64,000 nucleotides of DNA, taken from the NCBI GenBank assembly GCA_963812475.1, contig CAWEVI010000047.1:4089-68088 (forward strand), read 5' to 3'. The notes below the pieces were generated by a model that saw nothing but the letters and a program-made list of their open reading frames with translations, had not been told where the DNA came from and ran no database searches. This document shows positions 53,135-62,049 of this stretch, piece by piece. Each line of letters begins with the position of its first letter. Position 1 is the first letter of the stretch. Both the position numbers and the translations under genes were made by a program. The DNA comes from JAMXLO01 sp963812475 (GTDB lineage: Bacteria > Pseudomonadota > Alphaproteobacteria > Acetobacterales > Acetobacteraceae).

Positions 53135-54427
53135 ATGATTCGTCGCCGCACTGTTCTGGCCGCCGGAGCTAGTATACTTGCCGCGCCAGCCATCCTGCGC
53201 GCACAGGGCGTGCAGAAGTTGACCTTCTACTATCCGGTGGCCGTCGGCGGCCCGATCGCCGCGATCATGGACGGATACTGCAAGGCGTTTCAGCAGGAGA
53301 CCGGGATTGCGGTCGAACCAGTGTACGCCGGCGACTATAGCCAGACACTGATCAAGGCGACCACGGCAATCCGTGCTGGAACAGGGCCGCAATTCGCCGT
53401 GCTGCTGGCCGCCGAGATGCACAGTCTGCAGGACCAGGACATCCTGGTTTCGCTGGACGAGATCGGCCTCGATGCGGATGCAAAGAAATGGCTTGATGGC
53501 TTCTATCCGGCGTTCATGGCAAACAGCCACGCCGATGGGAAGACATGGTCGGTGCCATATCAGCGCTCGACCGCGATCTTCTACTACAGCAAGGCCGCGT
53601 TCCAGGATGCCGGATTGGATCCCGAGAAGTTCCCAACCACCTGGGCCGAGCTGGCGACGACCGCAGGCAAGCTGACCAAACGCGATGCGTCGGGGCGTGC
53701 CACCCGTTGGGGCATCAAGATGGCCGGCGATCTCGGCAATGCCCAATGGACGTTTGGTGCATTGGCCAATCAGGCAGAACAGATCCTGATGAACCAGGCC
53801 GGGACCGAGGTCTATTTCAATCAGTCCAAGACGATCGAGGCGATGGCGTTCTGGCGCAGCCTGTCCGCGGAACACCATGCATCGCCCGATGGCGTGTCCA
53901 ACTGGTCGCAGTTGTCGCCGGATTTCCTCGAGGGCAACGCGGCAATCATCCAGCACACGACCGGCAATCTGACCAACGTGCGCGAGAAGGCGCAGTTCCC
54001 GTTCGGTGTTGCGGGGCTGGCCGGCAAAAACTCGCCGCACACCGTGGTCGGTGGCGGGAACCTGTATTTCTTCAAGAACGCGAGCGCACCGGAGCGTGAG
54101 GCGAGCCTCCGGTTTGCCCGCTGGGTCTGCCAGCCGGAGCGGGCCGCCGACTGGTCGATGCGCACCGGCTACATCGCGACCAGCCCCGCCGCGTACGAGA
54201 CGCAGACGATGAAGGACTTCATCACCAAGGTGCCCGCGGCCAACGTGGCGCGCACGTTCCTGCCGGTGGCGACGGGTGAATTGTCGGTGCACGAGAACCA
54301 GCGCGTCTACAAGGCACTGACCGACAACATCCAAGCCTGTCTGAACGGCACCAAGGCCCCGAGCCAGGCGATGGCGGATGCGCAGTCCGAGGCCGATCGT
54401 ATTCTGCGCCCTTACAAGAACGGTTGA
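53135..54427 (+). CDS. Periplasmic solute-binding protein 2 (UgpB-like, paralogue of protein 1)
   Basis: 430 residues, with a Tat-like or twin-arginine-poor export signal (MIRRRTVLAAGASILAAPAI). The same blocks as in protein 1 recur: KLTFYYPVAVGGPIAAIMDG, TTAIRAGTGPQFAVLLAAEM, VPYQRSTAIFYYSKAAFQDA and FLEGNAAIIQHTTGNLTNVR. Two related binding proteins in one ABC operon suggest a tandem duplication followed by divergence, perhaps for related ligands. A good ggaaaaggggagg ribosome site precedes the ATG. It overlaps the permease gene by 4 nt. Confidence 0.88.
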   Translation: MIRRRTVLAAGASILAAPAILRAQGVQKLTFYYPVAVGGPIAAIMDGYCKAFQQETGIAVEPVYAGDYSQTLIKATTAIRAGTGPQFAVLLAAEMHSLQDQDILVSLDEIGLDADAKKWLDGFYPAFMANSHADGKTWSVPYQRSTAIFYYSKAAFQDAGLDPEKFPTTWAELATTAGKLTKRDASGRATRWGIKMAGDLGNAQWTFGALANQAEQILMNQAGTEVYFNQSKTIEAMAFWRSLSAEHHASPDGVSNWSQLSPDFLEGNAAIIQHTTGNLTNVREKAQFPFGVAGLAGKNSPHTVVGGGNLYFFKNASAPEREASLRFARWVCQPERAADWSMRTGYIATSPAAYETQTMKDFITKVPAANVARTFLPVATGELSVHENQRVYKALTDNIQACLNGTKAPSQAMADAQSEADRILRPYKNG

Positions 54428-55297
54428 TGCGGCGCGAAACGATCCATGCCTGGTTGCTCCTGCTGCCCGCGCTTGTGCTGTTGGTCGCATTCACCCATTG
54501 GCCGGCAATCGCCACGCTGATCGACAGCTTCTATGCCACGCCGCGCGGCAGCCGGCCCGCGCCCTTCGTCGGCCTGAGCAACTACGCAGGAACTCCTCGA
54601 CGACCCGGTGTTCTGGCAGGCGCTGCGCAACAACGCCTGGTACGCCGCGACGACCATTCCGGCCTCGATCGTGCTGGCACTGGTCATGGCATTGGCGGTC
54701 AACGAAGCCTTGCCGGGACGCGCGCTGCTCCGCATGGCGTACTTCCTGCCGACCATGCTGCCGATGATCGCGGTCGCGAACATCTGGCTGTTCTTCTACA
54801 CGCCCGATTACGGGCTGTTCGACCGCATCATCGCCGTGTTCGGCGGCGGCCGTCATAATTGGCTGGGCGATGCCTCCACCGCCCTGCCGGCAATGATCGT
54901 CGTCGCCGTGTGGAAGGAAGCCGGCTTCTTCATGATCTTCTATCTGGCCGCGTTGCAGACCATGCCGACCGATCTGCGCGAAGCGGCCGCCCTTGAAGGT
55001 TCCTCACGCTGGAATTTCTTCCGCCGCGTCACCGTGCCGCTGCTGATGCCGACCACCCTGTTTGTACTGGTCAACGCGGTGATCAACGCATTCCGCGTGA
55101 TCGACCACATCATCGTCATGACGCGCGGCGGACCGGACAACGCCACCACCCTGCTGCTCTACTACATCTACGAGGCCGGCTTCCGGTTCTGGGACACCGC
55201 GACCGCCGCGACGCTGACCGTGGTGCTGCTGACCATCATGGGGCTCGCGGCAGCGTTCCAGTTCGGCGTGCTGGGCCGGCGGGTTCACTATCGATGA
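54424..55297 (+). pseudogene. ABC permease subunit 1 (UgpA-like) with a one-base frameshift
   Basis: The first 56 codons read normally (ETIHAWLLLLPALVLLVAFT, RPAPFVGLSNYA). At about 54588 the frame changes by one base; the remainder continues in the other frame (ELLDDPVFWQALRNNAWYAA, MAYFLPTMLPMIAVANIWLF, the EAA loop DLREAAALEGSSRWNFFRRV, TRGGPDNATTLLLYYIYEAG) to a TGA at 55295-55297. Restoring one base gives about 291 residues, full length. Because neighbours on both sides are intact, a sequencing error or a very recent mutation is likely; if real, the importer would be inactive. Confidence 0.82.
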
Positions 55298-56118
55298 TGG
55301 TTGCGGACCATGCCTCACCGGGCCGCAGCCTGGAGACGTTGGGTGCGTGGCTGCTCGGCCTGCTGTGGATGCTGCCGCTGCTCTACGCCGTCTGGACGGC
55401 ATTCCATCCGGCGATCTACGCCACGCATTTCAATCTGCTGGCGCCCCTGACACTGGCCAACCTGGAGGCGGCGTGGCAGGCGGCGCCGTTCACCCGCTAC
55501 CTGCTGAACACGGTGATGCTGGTCACGCTGATTCTGGCTGCCCAGTTCGTGCTGTGCACGCTTGCCGCCTTCGCCTTCGCCCGCCTGATATTCCCCGGCC
55601 GCGACCTTCTGTTCGCGGTGGTGCTGCTGCAGCTAATGGTGATGCCCGACGTGCTGCTGGTCGAGAATTACCGGACTTTGGTGCAACTGCACCTGGCCGA
55701 CACCATCCTGGCGATTGCGCTGCCCTATCTTGGGTCCGCGTTCGGAATCTTCCTGCTGCGGCAGACCTTCCTGACCATTCCCCAGCCGCTGGACGATGCC
55801 GCCAGGCTGGAAGGCTGCGGGCTTCTGACGCGACTCTGGCGCGTCTATGTGCCGCTTGCGAAACCGACCTACATCGCCTACGGCCTCGTGTCGGTCAGCT
55901 ATCACTGGAACAACTTCCTCTGGCCGCTGGTGATCACCAATTCGGTGACCACTCGGCCACTGACGGTCGGCTTGGCGATCTTTGCCACCACCGACCAGGG
56001 CATCGACTGGTCCATCGTCACGGCCGCGACTTTGATGACCAGTGCGCCACTGCTGGTTGCCTTCCTGCTGTTCCAGCGCCAGTTCGTGCAGAGCTTTATG
56101 CGCGCGGGGATCCGATGA
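55294..56118 (+). CDS. ABC permease subunit 2 (UgpE-like)
   Basis: 274 residues with six transmembrane helices. The N-terminal helix is LLGLLWMLPLLYAVWTAFHP; the EAA coupling loop is QPLDDAARLEGCGLLTRLWR near residue 165; the end is VAFLLFQRQFVQSFMRAGIR. This is the second member of a carbohydrate-type permease pair. It starts within the stop of permease 1 (ATGATGG) and overlaps the next gene (ATGA). Confidence 0.9.
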   Translation: MMVADHASPGRSLETLGAWLLGLLWMLPLLYAVWTAFHPAIYATHFNLLAPLTLANLEAAWQAAPFTRYLLNTVMLVTLILAAQFVLCTLAAFAFARLIFPGRDLLFAVVLLQLMVMPDVLLVENYRTLVQLHLADTILAIALPYLGSAFGIFLLRQTFLTIPQPLDDAARLEGCGLLTRLWRVYVPLAKPTYIAYGLVSVSYHWNNFLWPLVITNSVTTRPLTVGLAIFATTDQGIDWSIVTAATLMTSAPLLVAFLLFQRQFVQSFMRAGIR

Positions 56119-56897
56119 ACGCACTGGCCGATCGCTTTGAGTCCGCGCAGAGGCTGGCAACCGAGGCGGGCGCCCTGGCCTTGCGCCTGCGTCCGCCGCC
56201 CGGCGCATCAACCGCGGCGCTGAAAGGTGCCCAGGATTGGCTCACCGAGGCGGATGGCGCGGTTGAACGCCTGCTGTCGGAGCATCTGGCTTCGGTTTAC
56301 CCCGACGACGGATTTCAGGGCGAGGAAGGCGGCCGTGTCCGTTCCGGCAATTTGCGCTGGGTCGTCGATCCGATCGACGGAACGGCCAATTTCATGCGCG
56401 GCGGAAAGCAATTCTGTGTCTCGCTGGGCTGCCTGGACGGCGACGTGCCGGTGATCGGCGTTATCGTGGCCCCTGCGCTCGGCGAGACTTATGCCGCCCG
56501 CGCGGGTGCCGGCGCGACGCTGAACGGCGCCCCCATCCTGGTCGCCGACACAACGGATATGGCGCGCGCCACGGTCGAGCTGGGCTGGTCGCGCCGTCGC
56601 CCGCTCGGCGATTTTCTGTCCCTTACCGAACGCATCATCGCTGCGGGGGCGATGCCTCGACTCAACGGTTCCGGCGCGCTCGGACTGGCCGATGTCGCCG
56701 CCGGCCGCACCGACGCTTATGTCGAACTGCACATCAACCTGTGGGACGTGGCCGCGGCGCTGGTCATCCTGTCGGAGGCCGGCGCCGCTGTCAGCCCGTT
56801 CCTGTCGGGCTATGGGATGGTTGCAGGCAACCCGATCCTCGCCTGCGCCCCTGGCATAGCCAGTGTCCTGTCCGCGGTGACGACCATCGCGCTTTGA
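56115..56897 (+). CDS. Inositol-monophosphatase-family phosphatase
   Basis: 260 residues. Metal-binding blocks of the family are complete: GFQGEEGG (Glu), VVDPIDGTANFMRG (DPIDGT) and the late INLWDVAAALVILSEAGA (WD). Members hydrolyse inositol-1-phosphate, histidinol phosphate, or fructose-1,6-bisphosphate. Placement inside an ABC importer operon with UgpB-like binding proteins hints that the imported compound is phosphorylated or becomes so; inositol phosphate or a glycerophospho-polyol are options. Overlaps the permease gene by 4 nt. Confidence 0.85.
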   Translation: MNALADRFESAQRLATEAGALALRLRPPPGASTAALKGAQDWLTEADGAVERLLSEHLASVYPDDGFQGEEGGRVRSGNLRWVVDPIDGTANFMRGGKQFCVSLGCLDGDVPVIGVIVAPALGETYAARAGAGATLNGAPILVADTTDMARATVELGWSRRRPLGDFLSLTERIIAAGAMPRLNGSGALGLADVAAGRTDAYVELHINLWDVAAALVILSEAGAAVSPFLSGYGMVAGNPILACAPGIASVLSAVTTIAL

Positions 56898-56903
56898 CAA
56901 GAT

Positions 56904-58130
56904 ATGCGGCGCGGCGCTTTGCTCGCGGCGGAAAAGTGGAGGGCTGGCCGGATCGTGCAACCCCTGGAAGGCATTCGCGTCGTCGCCCTGGAACACGCGG
57001 TCGCGGCGCCGATCTGCAGCCGTCACCTGGCCGATATGGGCGCCGAGGTGATCAAGGTGGAGCGCCCGGGCGAGGGCGACTTTGCCCGCGCCTACGACAG
57101 CTTCGTGCATGGGCAGTCCAGTTTTTTCATCTGGCTCAATCGCGGCAAGCGCAGCATCTCGCTTGACCTGAAGCACCCCGAGGCGGCCAAGGTGCTGGCG
57201 AAGCTGCTCGCCGACGCCGATGTGCTGCTGCAAAACCTCGCCCCAGGCGCCGCCTCCCGCCTCGGCCTCAGTCACGCCGACCTCGGCCCGCGCCATCCCG
57301 GCCTGATCGTCTGCGATATCTCCGGCTACGGCGAGAGCGGCCCGTTCGCCCAGAAGAAGGCCTACGACCTGCTGATCCAGGCGGAGTCCGGCCTGATCAG
57401 CGTCACCGGAACCGAGGACACACCATCGCGCGTCGGGATCTCGGCCGCCGACATCGCCACCGGTATGTATGCTTTGTCAGGCATCCTCGCTGCCCTGGTC
57501 CGCCGCGGTCGGACGGGGCAGGGAGCCAACGTCAAGATCGCCATGCTGGACGCGCTCGCCGAATGGATGACATATCCGATGTACCGCGCGGCCTACGCGA
57601 ATTCGCCGCTGCCACGCTCGCCGACCAGCCATCCGGCGCTGGCTCCCTACGGCGCGCACCGTACCAAGGACGGCCGGGTGATCTTCGGCCTGCAGAACGA
57701 ACGCGAATGGGCGACGTTCTGCGCGAATGTGCTCGATGATCCGGAAATCGCCACCGATCCTCGATTCCGCGATAACAACGCACGGCGGGAACATCGTCAC
57801 GTTCTGACCGAACTGATCGAACGCAACTTCGCGGACATGACGTCGATCGCAGTGGTGAAAAAGCTGGACGCAGCCGGCATTGCCAATGGCCGGCTGAACG
57901 AGGCGCAGGACGCGTGGGACCATGTGCAGTTCAGCGCACGCGACCGCTGGCGCGAGGTCGCCACCCCAGGCGGACCGGTCCGCGGATTGCTCCCGCCCAT
58001 CACGTTCACCGATGTCGAGGCCACCATGGGTGACGTGCCGGCGCTCGGCGAGCACACCGACGCTGTCCTGCGCCAACTGGGATACAATGAGGCGGAGATC
58101 GCTGCTCTGCACGCGGCCGGAGCGGTATGA
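56904..58130 (+). CDS. CaiB/BaiF family (class III) CoA-transferase
   Basis: 408 residues (391 if the GTG at 56955 is used, which starts exactly at the family's conserved VQPLEGIRVVALEHAVAAP). Blocks: CSRHLADMGAEVIKVERPGE, SFFIWLNRGKRSISLDLKHP, NLAPGAASRLGLSHADLGPR, CDISGYGESGPFAQKKAYDL and SRVGISAADIATGMYALSGI, whose Asp is the catalytic nucleophile. These enzymes move CoA between carboxylic acids (for example succinyl-CoA to mesaconate, citramalate or itaconate). The stop overlaps the MaoC gene by 4 nt, so they act together. Confidence 0.88.
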   Translation: MRRGALLAAEKWRAGRIVQPLEGIRVVALEHAVAAPICSRHLADMGAEVIKVERPGEGDFARAYDSFVHGQSSFFIWLNRGKRSISLDLKHPEAAKVLAKLLADADVLLQNLAPGAASRLGLSHADLGPRHPGLIVCDISGYGESGPFAQKKAYDLLIQAESGLISVTGTEDTPSRVGISAADIATGMYALSGILAALVRRGRTGQGANVKIAMLDALAEWMTYPMYRAAYANSPLPRSPTSHPALAPYGAHRTKDGRVIFGLQNEREWATFCANVLDDPEIATDPRFRDNNARREHRHVLTELIERNFADMTSIAVVKKLDAAGIANGRLNEAQDAWDHVQFSARDRWREVATPGGPVRGLLPPITFTDVEATMGDVPALGEHTDAVLRQLGYNEAEIAALHAAGAV

Positions 58131-58606
58131 GCGCGTTTGACCCCGCCACGCATCGCATGATCCCGGAACAGCGCTGGTTCGAGGACTTCCAATTGGGCGA
58201 GCGGTTTGTCCTGCCCAGCAGGACCATGACCGAGGCGTTGTTCCTGGCCTTCCAGGCGGCGAGCGGCGACAACCATCCGGTGCACTACAACATTGAATAC
58301 TGCCGCGCGCACGGGCTTCCCGGCATGCTCGCCCACGGGTTTCAGACGCTGATCCAAACGGCCCCAGGCGCCGGATTGTTCCCGTTCGTCACTGAGGATT
58401 CGCTCGTGGGATTTCTTGAACAATCCAGTCGGTTCCTGAAGCCGGTGTTCGCGGGAGACACACTGTATCCGACTTTGGTGGTGGATGAGCTGTCACCGAA
58501 TCGAACCACTGGCGTCGTGGGGCTCGGCAGCACCGTACACAACCAGCGCCGGGAAGTGGTAATGGAGGGCAGCCAGCGCTTCCTGCTGCGGAAGCGAGCA
58601 ACATGA
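58127..58606 (+). CDS. MaoC-type enoyl-CoA hydratase
   Basis: 159 residues, one hot-dog fold. The catalytic block is ASGDNHPVHYNIEYCRAHGL with the Asp/His pair, followed by PGMLAHGFQTLIQTAPGAGL. Similar single-domain MaoC proteins next to a class III CoA-transferase act as mesaconyl-CoA, itaconyl-CoA or 2-methylfumaryl-CoA hydratases. It is the last gene of the operon. The intergenic space to the tRNA fragment (58607-58792) shows no gene. Confidence 0.85.
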   Translation: MSAFDPATHRMIPEQRWFEDFQLGERFVLPSRTMTEALFLAFQAASGDNHPVHYNIEYCRAHGLPGMLAHGFQTLIQTAPGAGLFPFVTEDSLVGFLEQSSRFLKPVFAGDTLYPTLVVDELSPNRTTGVVGLGSTVHNQRREVVMEGSQRFLLRKRAT

Positions 58607-58792
58607 TTTTTCCCTCCAGCGAAGCGGAAGGGTAGGGAGCGGGTGAGCGGGATGAGCCCCGAACGGCAGGGGGAGACTGACGACCAGCTTCGGCAAGTCA
58701 CAAAGCAGGCATAGCTCAGAATGCAGCGGTGGCTACCACAACCACTCCATCCGCATGTGTTTTTAGGTTCGCCCGTTAACCTATTGATTTTA

Positions 58793-58837
58793 TGGTGCCG
58801 ACGCTCGGACTTGAACCGAGGGCCTGCTGATTACGAA
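58793..58837 (-). tRNA. 3' fragment of tRNA-Thr(CGU): attachment site of the right-hand island
   Basis: On the minus strand the sequence contains an anticodon loop TTCGTAA (58831-58837), half of the anticodon stem (TCAGC), a variable loop, a complete T arm (CTCGG TTCAAGT CCGAG), the 3' half of the acceptor stem CGTCGGC, A and an encoded CCA ending at 58793. The 5' half is absent; beyond 58837 the sequence is unrelated island DNA. This is the usual trace of integrase-mediated insertion in a tRNA 3' end. An intact tRNA should be at the far end of the island, outside the window. Confidence 0.8.
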
Positions 58838-59004
58838 TAAGGAACTGCCTCTTGCCACGCACCGCCACCAGCTACGCATAATTGACACATATCCTTTGCT
58901 TTTCTGTGCTTTACGTGGTTCCTATAGCGCCACCCGCCGCCACGAGTATCCATTGCGGACCTTCCTGCCGGGTCCGCATCGGGTCCGCAGAAGAGTTTCT
59001 CATC

Positions 59005-60230
59005 TTGCCAAAACTCACCGATCGCTTCCTCGCCACCTTCAAGCCGGAACCAGGGAAGAAGGACCGGCTTGCATTCGATACAGAGTGCCGAGGGTTGGGC
59101 GTGCGTGCTAGCGCCAATGGGACCCGGACCTTCATCGTACAGTGGACAGACCCGGCCACCGCGCAGAAGCGCCGAGAGCCGCTGGGGGTGTGGGGCGGTA
59201 TCACAGTCGATCAGGCGCGGGTTGCCGCACGCGCGCGCCTTGGCGACGTGGCGAAGGGCATAGACCCGCGCAACGCTAGGCTCGTCGCACGCGCGAAGGC
59301 GGAGGCGGATCGGGCTGAAGCCAAACTGACACTCGAGGCGCTGGTTGATGAATGGGCGAAGCTTCACCTTGCTGCCCGCCGGCCGCGCTACCGAGCCGAA
59401 GCCGTCCGAGCGATCAAGTTGGCATTCGCAGACTATCTCAGAAGCCTGCCGCTCGGTCACCCGCTCCGAGGCGGTCAACGTGCTTGACCAGTTGATACGC
59501 GCCGACACGCCCGCCATCGCCGGCCGCACGCTCGCCTATGCCCGTGCCTGCCACGGCTGGGCCGAGAAGCGCGGCAAAGTACCCGGAAGTCCCATTCACC
59601 GGCCTTCCATCCCGCGGCAGTGGAGGCCCGCGAGAGGTACTTGAGCAGCCAGGAACTGGAGCGTCTGGAATGCCGCGGCAGCGATGGCAGAGCCGTGGGG
59701 GCCACTATTTCGCGTCCTAGTGTTGACGCTCTCGCGGAGAGAGGAAGTTGCCGCTATGCGTTGGTCGGAGCTTTCCCACGACCACGCGATCTGGACCGTA
59801 CCCGGGACGCGCATGAAGCGCGGCCAGGCGCATGTCGTTGCTTTGCCTGACCTGGCGCGCGACGCTCTGCGTGCGGTGACGCGGATCAAGAGCCAGGACC
59901 TGGTGTTCTCGACAACAGGCAAGACGCACGTCTCCGGCTTTACTAAGGCAAAGGCGGCACTGACAAGGCAGCGAAGGTCACTGACTGGCGGCTGCATGAT
60001 TTTCGCCGGACGGTGTGTCAGCCCTGGCGGCCATGGGCTTTGACTCAATCGTTGCGGACAAACTGCTGGCGCATCAGCCGGGCAAGCTGTCAGGCGTGGC
60101 GCGTGTCTATCAGCGCCACGACTTCGCACCTGAACGGAAGGCCGCGCTCGAAGCGTGGGCTGCCCACGTGCTGCGGTGCGCAGAACCGGGCGCTGAGGAA
60201 GACAACATAGTGAAACTGCATCGGGCGTAG
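59005..60230 (+). pseudogene. Tyrosine integrase broken by several frameshifts
   Basis: The first 160 codons (possible TTG start at 59005, LPKLTDRFLATFKPEPGKKD) encode the DUF4102 arm-binding part and the start of the core domain. The coding then jumps frame at about 59460 (to VNVLDQLIRADTPAIAGRTL), 59600 (to RERYLSSQELERLE), 59690 (to VLVLTLSRREEVAAMRWSEL, catalytic Arg), and 59990 (to SALAAMGFDSIVADKLLAHQ, then YQRHDFAPERKAALEAWA, the catalytic Tyr). All catalytic blocks remain but in different frames. At least four indels make it a firm pseudogene. Confidence 0.88.
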
Positions 60231-60255
60231 CGTGGCGCGTGAGAGACGGTGCCCG

Positions 60256-60376
60256 GCTGCTAATATTGGTAAAGCTGCTAACGCCAGGTGCCCGTGGCGA
60301 TTCCGGTTGGGCGCTGCGATGCCCGCGGTCAGGGGTGCCACACTGCTGAAATAGCTAAAGCTGCTAAAGCGCCAGG
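60256..60376 (+). repeat. Pair of imperfect direct repeats upstream of the AlpA-type gene
   Basis: Unit 1 (60256-60288) and unit 2 (60341-60376) share the core taaagctgctaa followed by cgccagg, and each starts with a further gctgct(a/g)a motif. They lie in the 355-bp gap between the integrase remnant and the regulator, a position suited to binding sites for a regulator, excisionase or replication protein. No gene is seen in the gap. Confidence 0.55.
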
Positions 60377-60585
60377 CCACGACAAAGAATCGCATTTCTC
60401 ACCACAGAAGCCAGTTGCACGCCGTGCGCACCGACTATATGTTGATTTATGACACGGCCGCGCAAGCGGACAGGGCCATGAGAAGCCCGAGGTCGAGGAG
60501 CATGCCCACGCGGGTTCAACCCGGACTGAGTAAGGCAGTATCCGTGTCGGCTCCTTATCCGGTCCAAGAAAGTGGATATGCTGCA

Positions 60586-60939
60586 ATGAGCGATCTGTTC
60601 CTGACGGAACGTGAATTCTCGAACCGGTTCAAAATTCCAGCACGCACCGCCCAACGCTGGCGCAGTACTGGCGATGGGCCACCGTTCGTACGACTTGGTC
60701 CGCGTCGGGTCGCGTATCGCCTGAGCGACGTAGAGCGCTGGGCCACATCACGAACATTCACCAGCCGCGCCGCTGAGCTGACGCAGCACGTTCGACAGCC
60801 GAATAGCAACGCAACCCGCGCGGCCCGGCCGCGGCGGGAAACGCCGAGCGTTCGACATGCTGAAGCGCTGACCAGCGCTGCTCAGGCGCACCTTCGCTGC
60901 CCGACATCGGCCTCCGTGCATCGACGGGAGCGCATATGA
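60586..60939 (+). CDS. AlpA/excisionase-type DNA-binding protein
   Basis: 117 residues from the ATG at 60586 (MSDLFLTEREFSNRFKI). The N-terminal 60 residues are an HTH reader: FLTEREFSNRFKIPARTAQR, WRSTGDGPPFVRLGPRRVAY, RLSDVERWATSRT. The rest is low-complexity, basic and likely unstructured. The stop overlaps the next start (ATGA at 60936). It is one of few genes in this island still open over its domain. Confidence 0.7.
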   Translation: MSDLFLTEREFSNRFKIPARTAQRWRSTGDGPPFVRLGPRRVAYRLSDVERWATSRTFTSRAAELTQHVRQPNSNATRAARPRRETPSVRHAEALTSAAQAHLRCPTSASVHRRERI

Positions 60940-62035
60940 GCGCGAACGTGGATGGCAGCAACGCTACCGGCCCAGTGAAGCACACGTCGCGGCCGGCGAC
61001 GGATGCAACGCTCGCGGCCGCCGTCCCGGTGCCTGACAGTACCGATCATCCGATAGCACCGACGCTCGCGGATCTCGCCAATGTGCCGCGCTGGGTTGCG
61101 TGGCGAACCGAGCCGCGGAAGGTAGGCGAGAAGCCGACCAAGATTCCCAAATGCCCTCACACGCCACGTAACGCAGCCAGCGATGCGCCGCAGAGCTGGG
61201 GCACGCGGGCACAGGCTGAAGCCAAGGATCTGCAGCTGCCGCCATCCTCGTACGGTCCCGGTGGTATCGGCATCATGTTGGGCGACCTGGGCGACGGGCG
61301 AGTTTTGTGCGGGATAGACCTTGATTCGGTGCCGCGATGGCGTCGCGGGGACCATTGCCCCCTGGGCCGCTGTGATCATACAGCGGTTCGTCACATACAC
61401 TGAGGTCTCACCCAGCGGCACCGGCATCAAGGTCTTTTTCACTGTTGCGTCTGCTGGCATGTCGGAGCTGCGGCACGTGCTGTCGGACAACCCACGAGAG
61501 CCGAAGAACGGTCGTAAGTGGGCTTGGGCCGGCGGCGATGATCCGCCTGGCATCGAGATTTATCTGACGGGTCGGTTCTTACCGTGACCGATGAGCGGCT
61601 CGCTGAAGCACCTGCACAAATACGGACCATAACAGCAGATGCAGTGAAATGGCTCGCTCGTGAAGCCGCACCTCGGTTCAAGGAGAACGATCCCGCAGCG
61701 GCGCAGCGGGTTCTGAAAGCTGCCTCCGGAGACCCCTGCATCGCAACAGACACCAGAGGCAATAATCCACTAATGGTGCGGCTCTCGTCTGCAATGGCCG
61801 CCAACGCGCGGCTTGCGCAGCGTTGGCGCGGCGACACAGCGGGACTACACGACGCCACACGAAGCGGGCTTGCGTTCGCGCTCGGCGCAGCACTGAAACG
61901 TAGCGGTTTCGGCTATCACGAGATGTGCAGCTTACTGGCCAGAATGCGCACACCGCAACTTGGGCCATCGACAAGGGCGCGGTAGATGGTGGCAGAGAAT
62001 TCGGTCGCATATGGGCAAACGCGGGTGAAGCGCGC
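60936..62035 (+). pseudogene. Phage/plasmid-type primase (bifunctional primase-polymerase N-terminus), frameshifted
   Basis: Starts at the ATG at 60936. The recognisable block is NVPRWVAWRTEPRKVGEKPT, KIPKCPHTP, then GIGIMLGDLGDGRVLCGIDL, the PrimPol-like active-site region. The frame shifts at about 61340 (to APWAAVIIQRFVTYTEVSPS, GTGIKVFFTV), again at about 61584 (one base lost before VTDERLAEAPAQIR) and at about 61960 (to WAIDKGAVDGGREFGRIWAN). Each segment retains good codon use, so decay is recent but multiple. Confidence 0.75.
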
Positions 62036-62049
62036 CAGCGCCATCCGAA

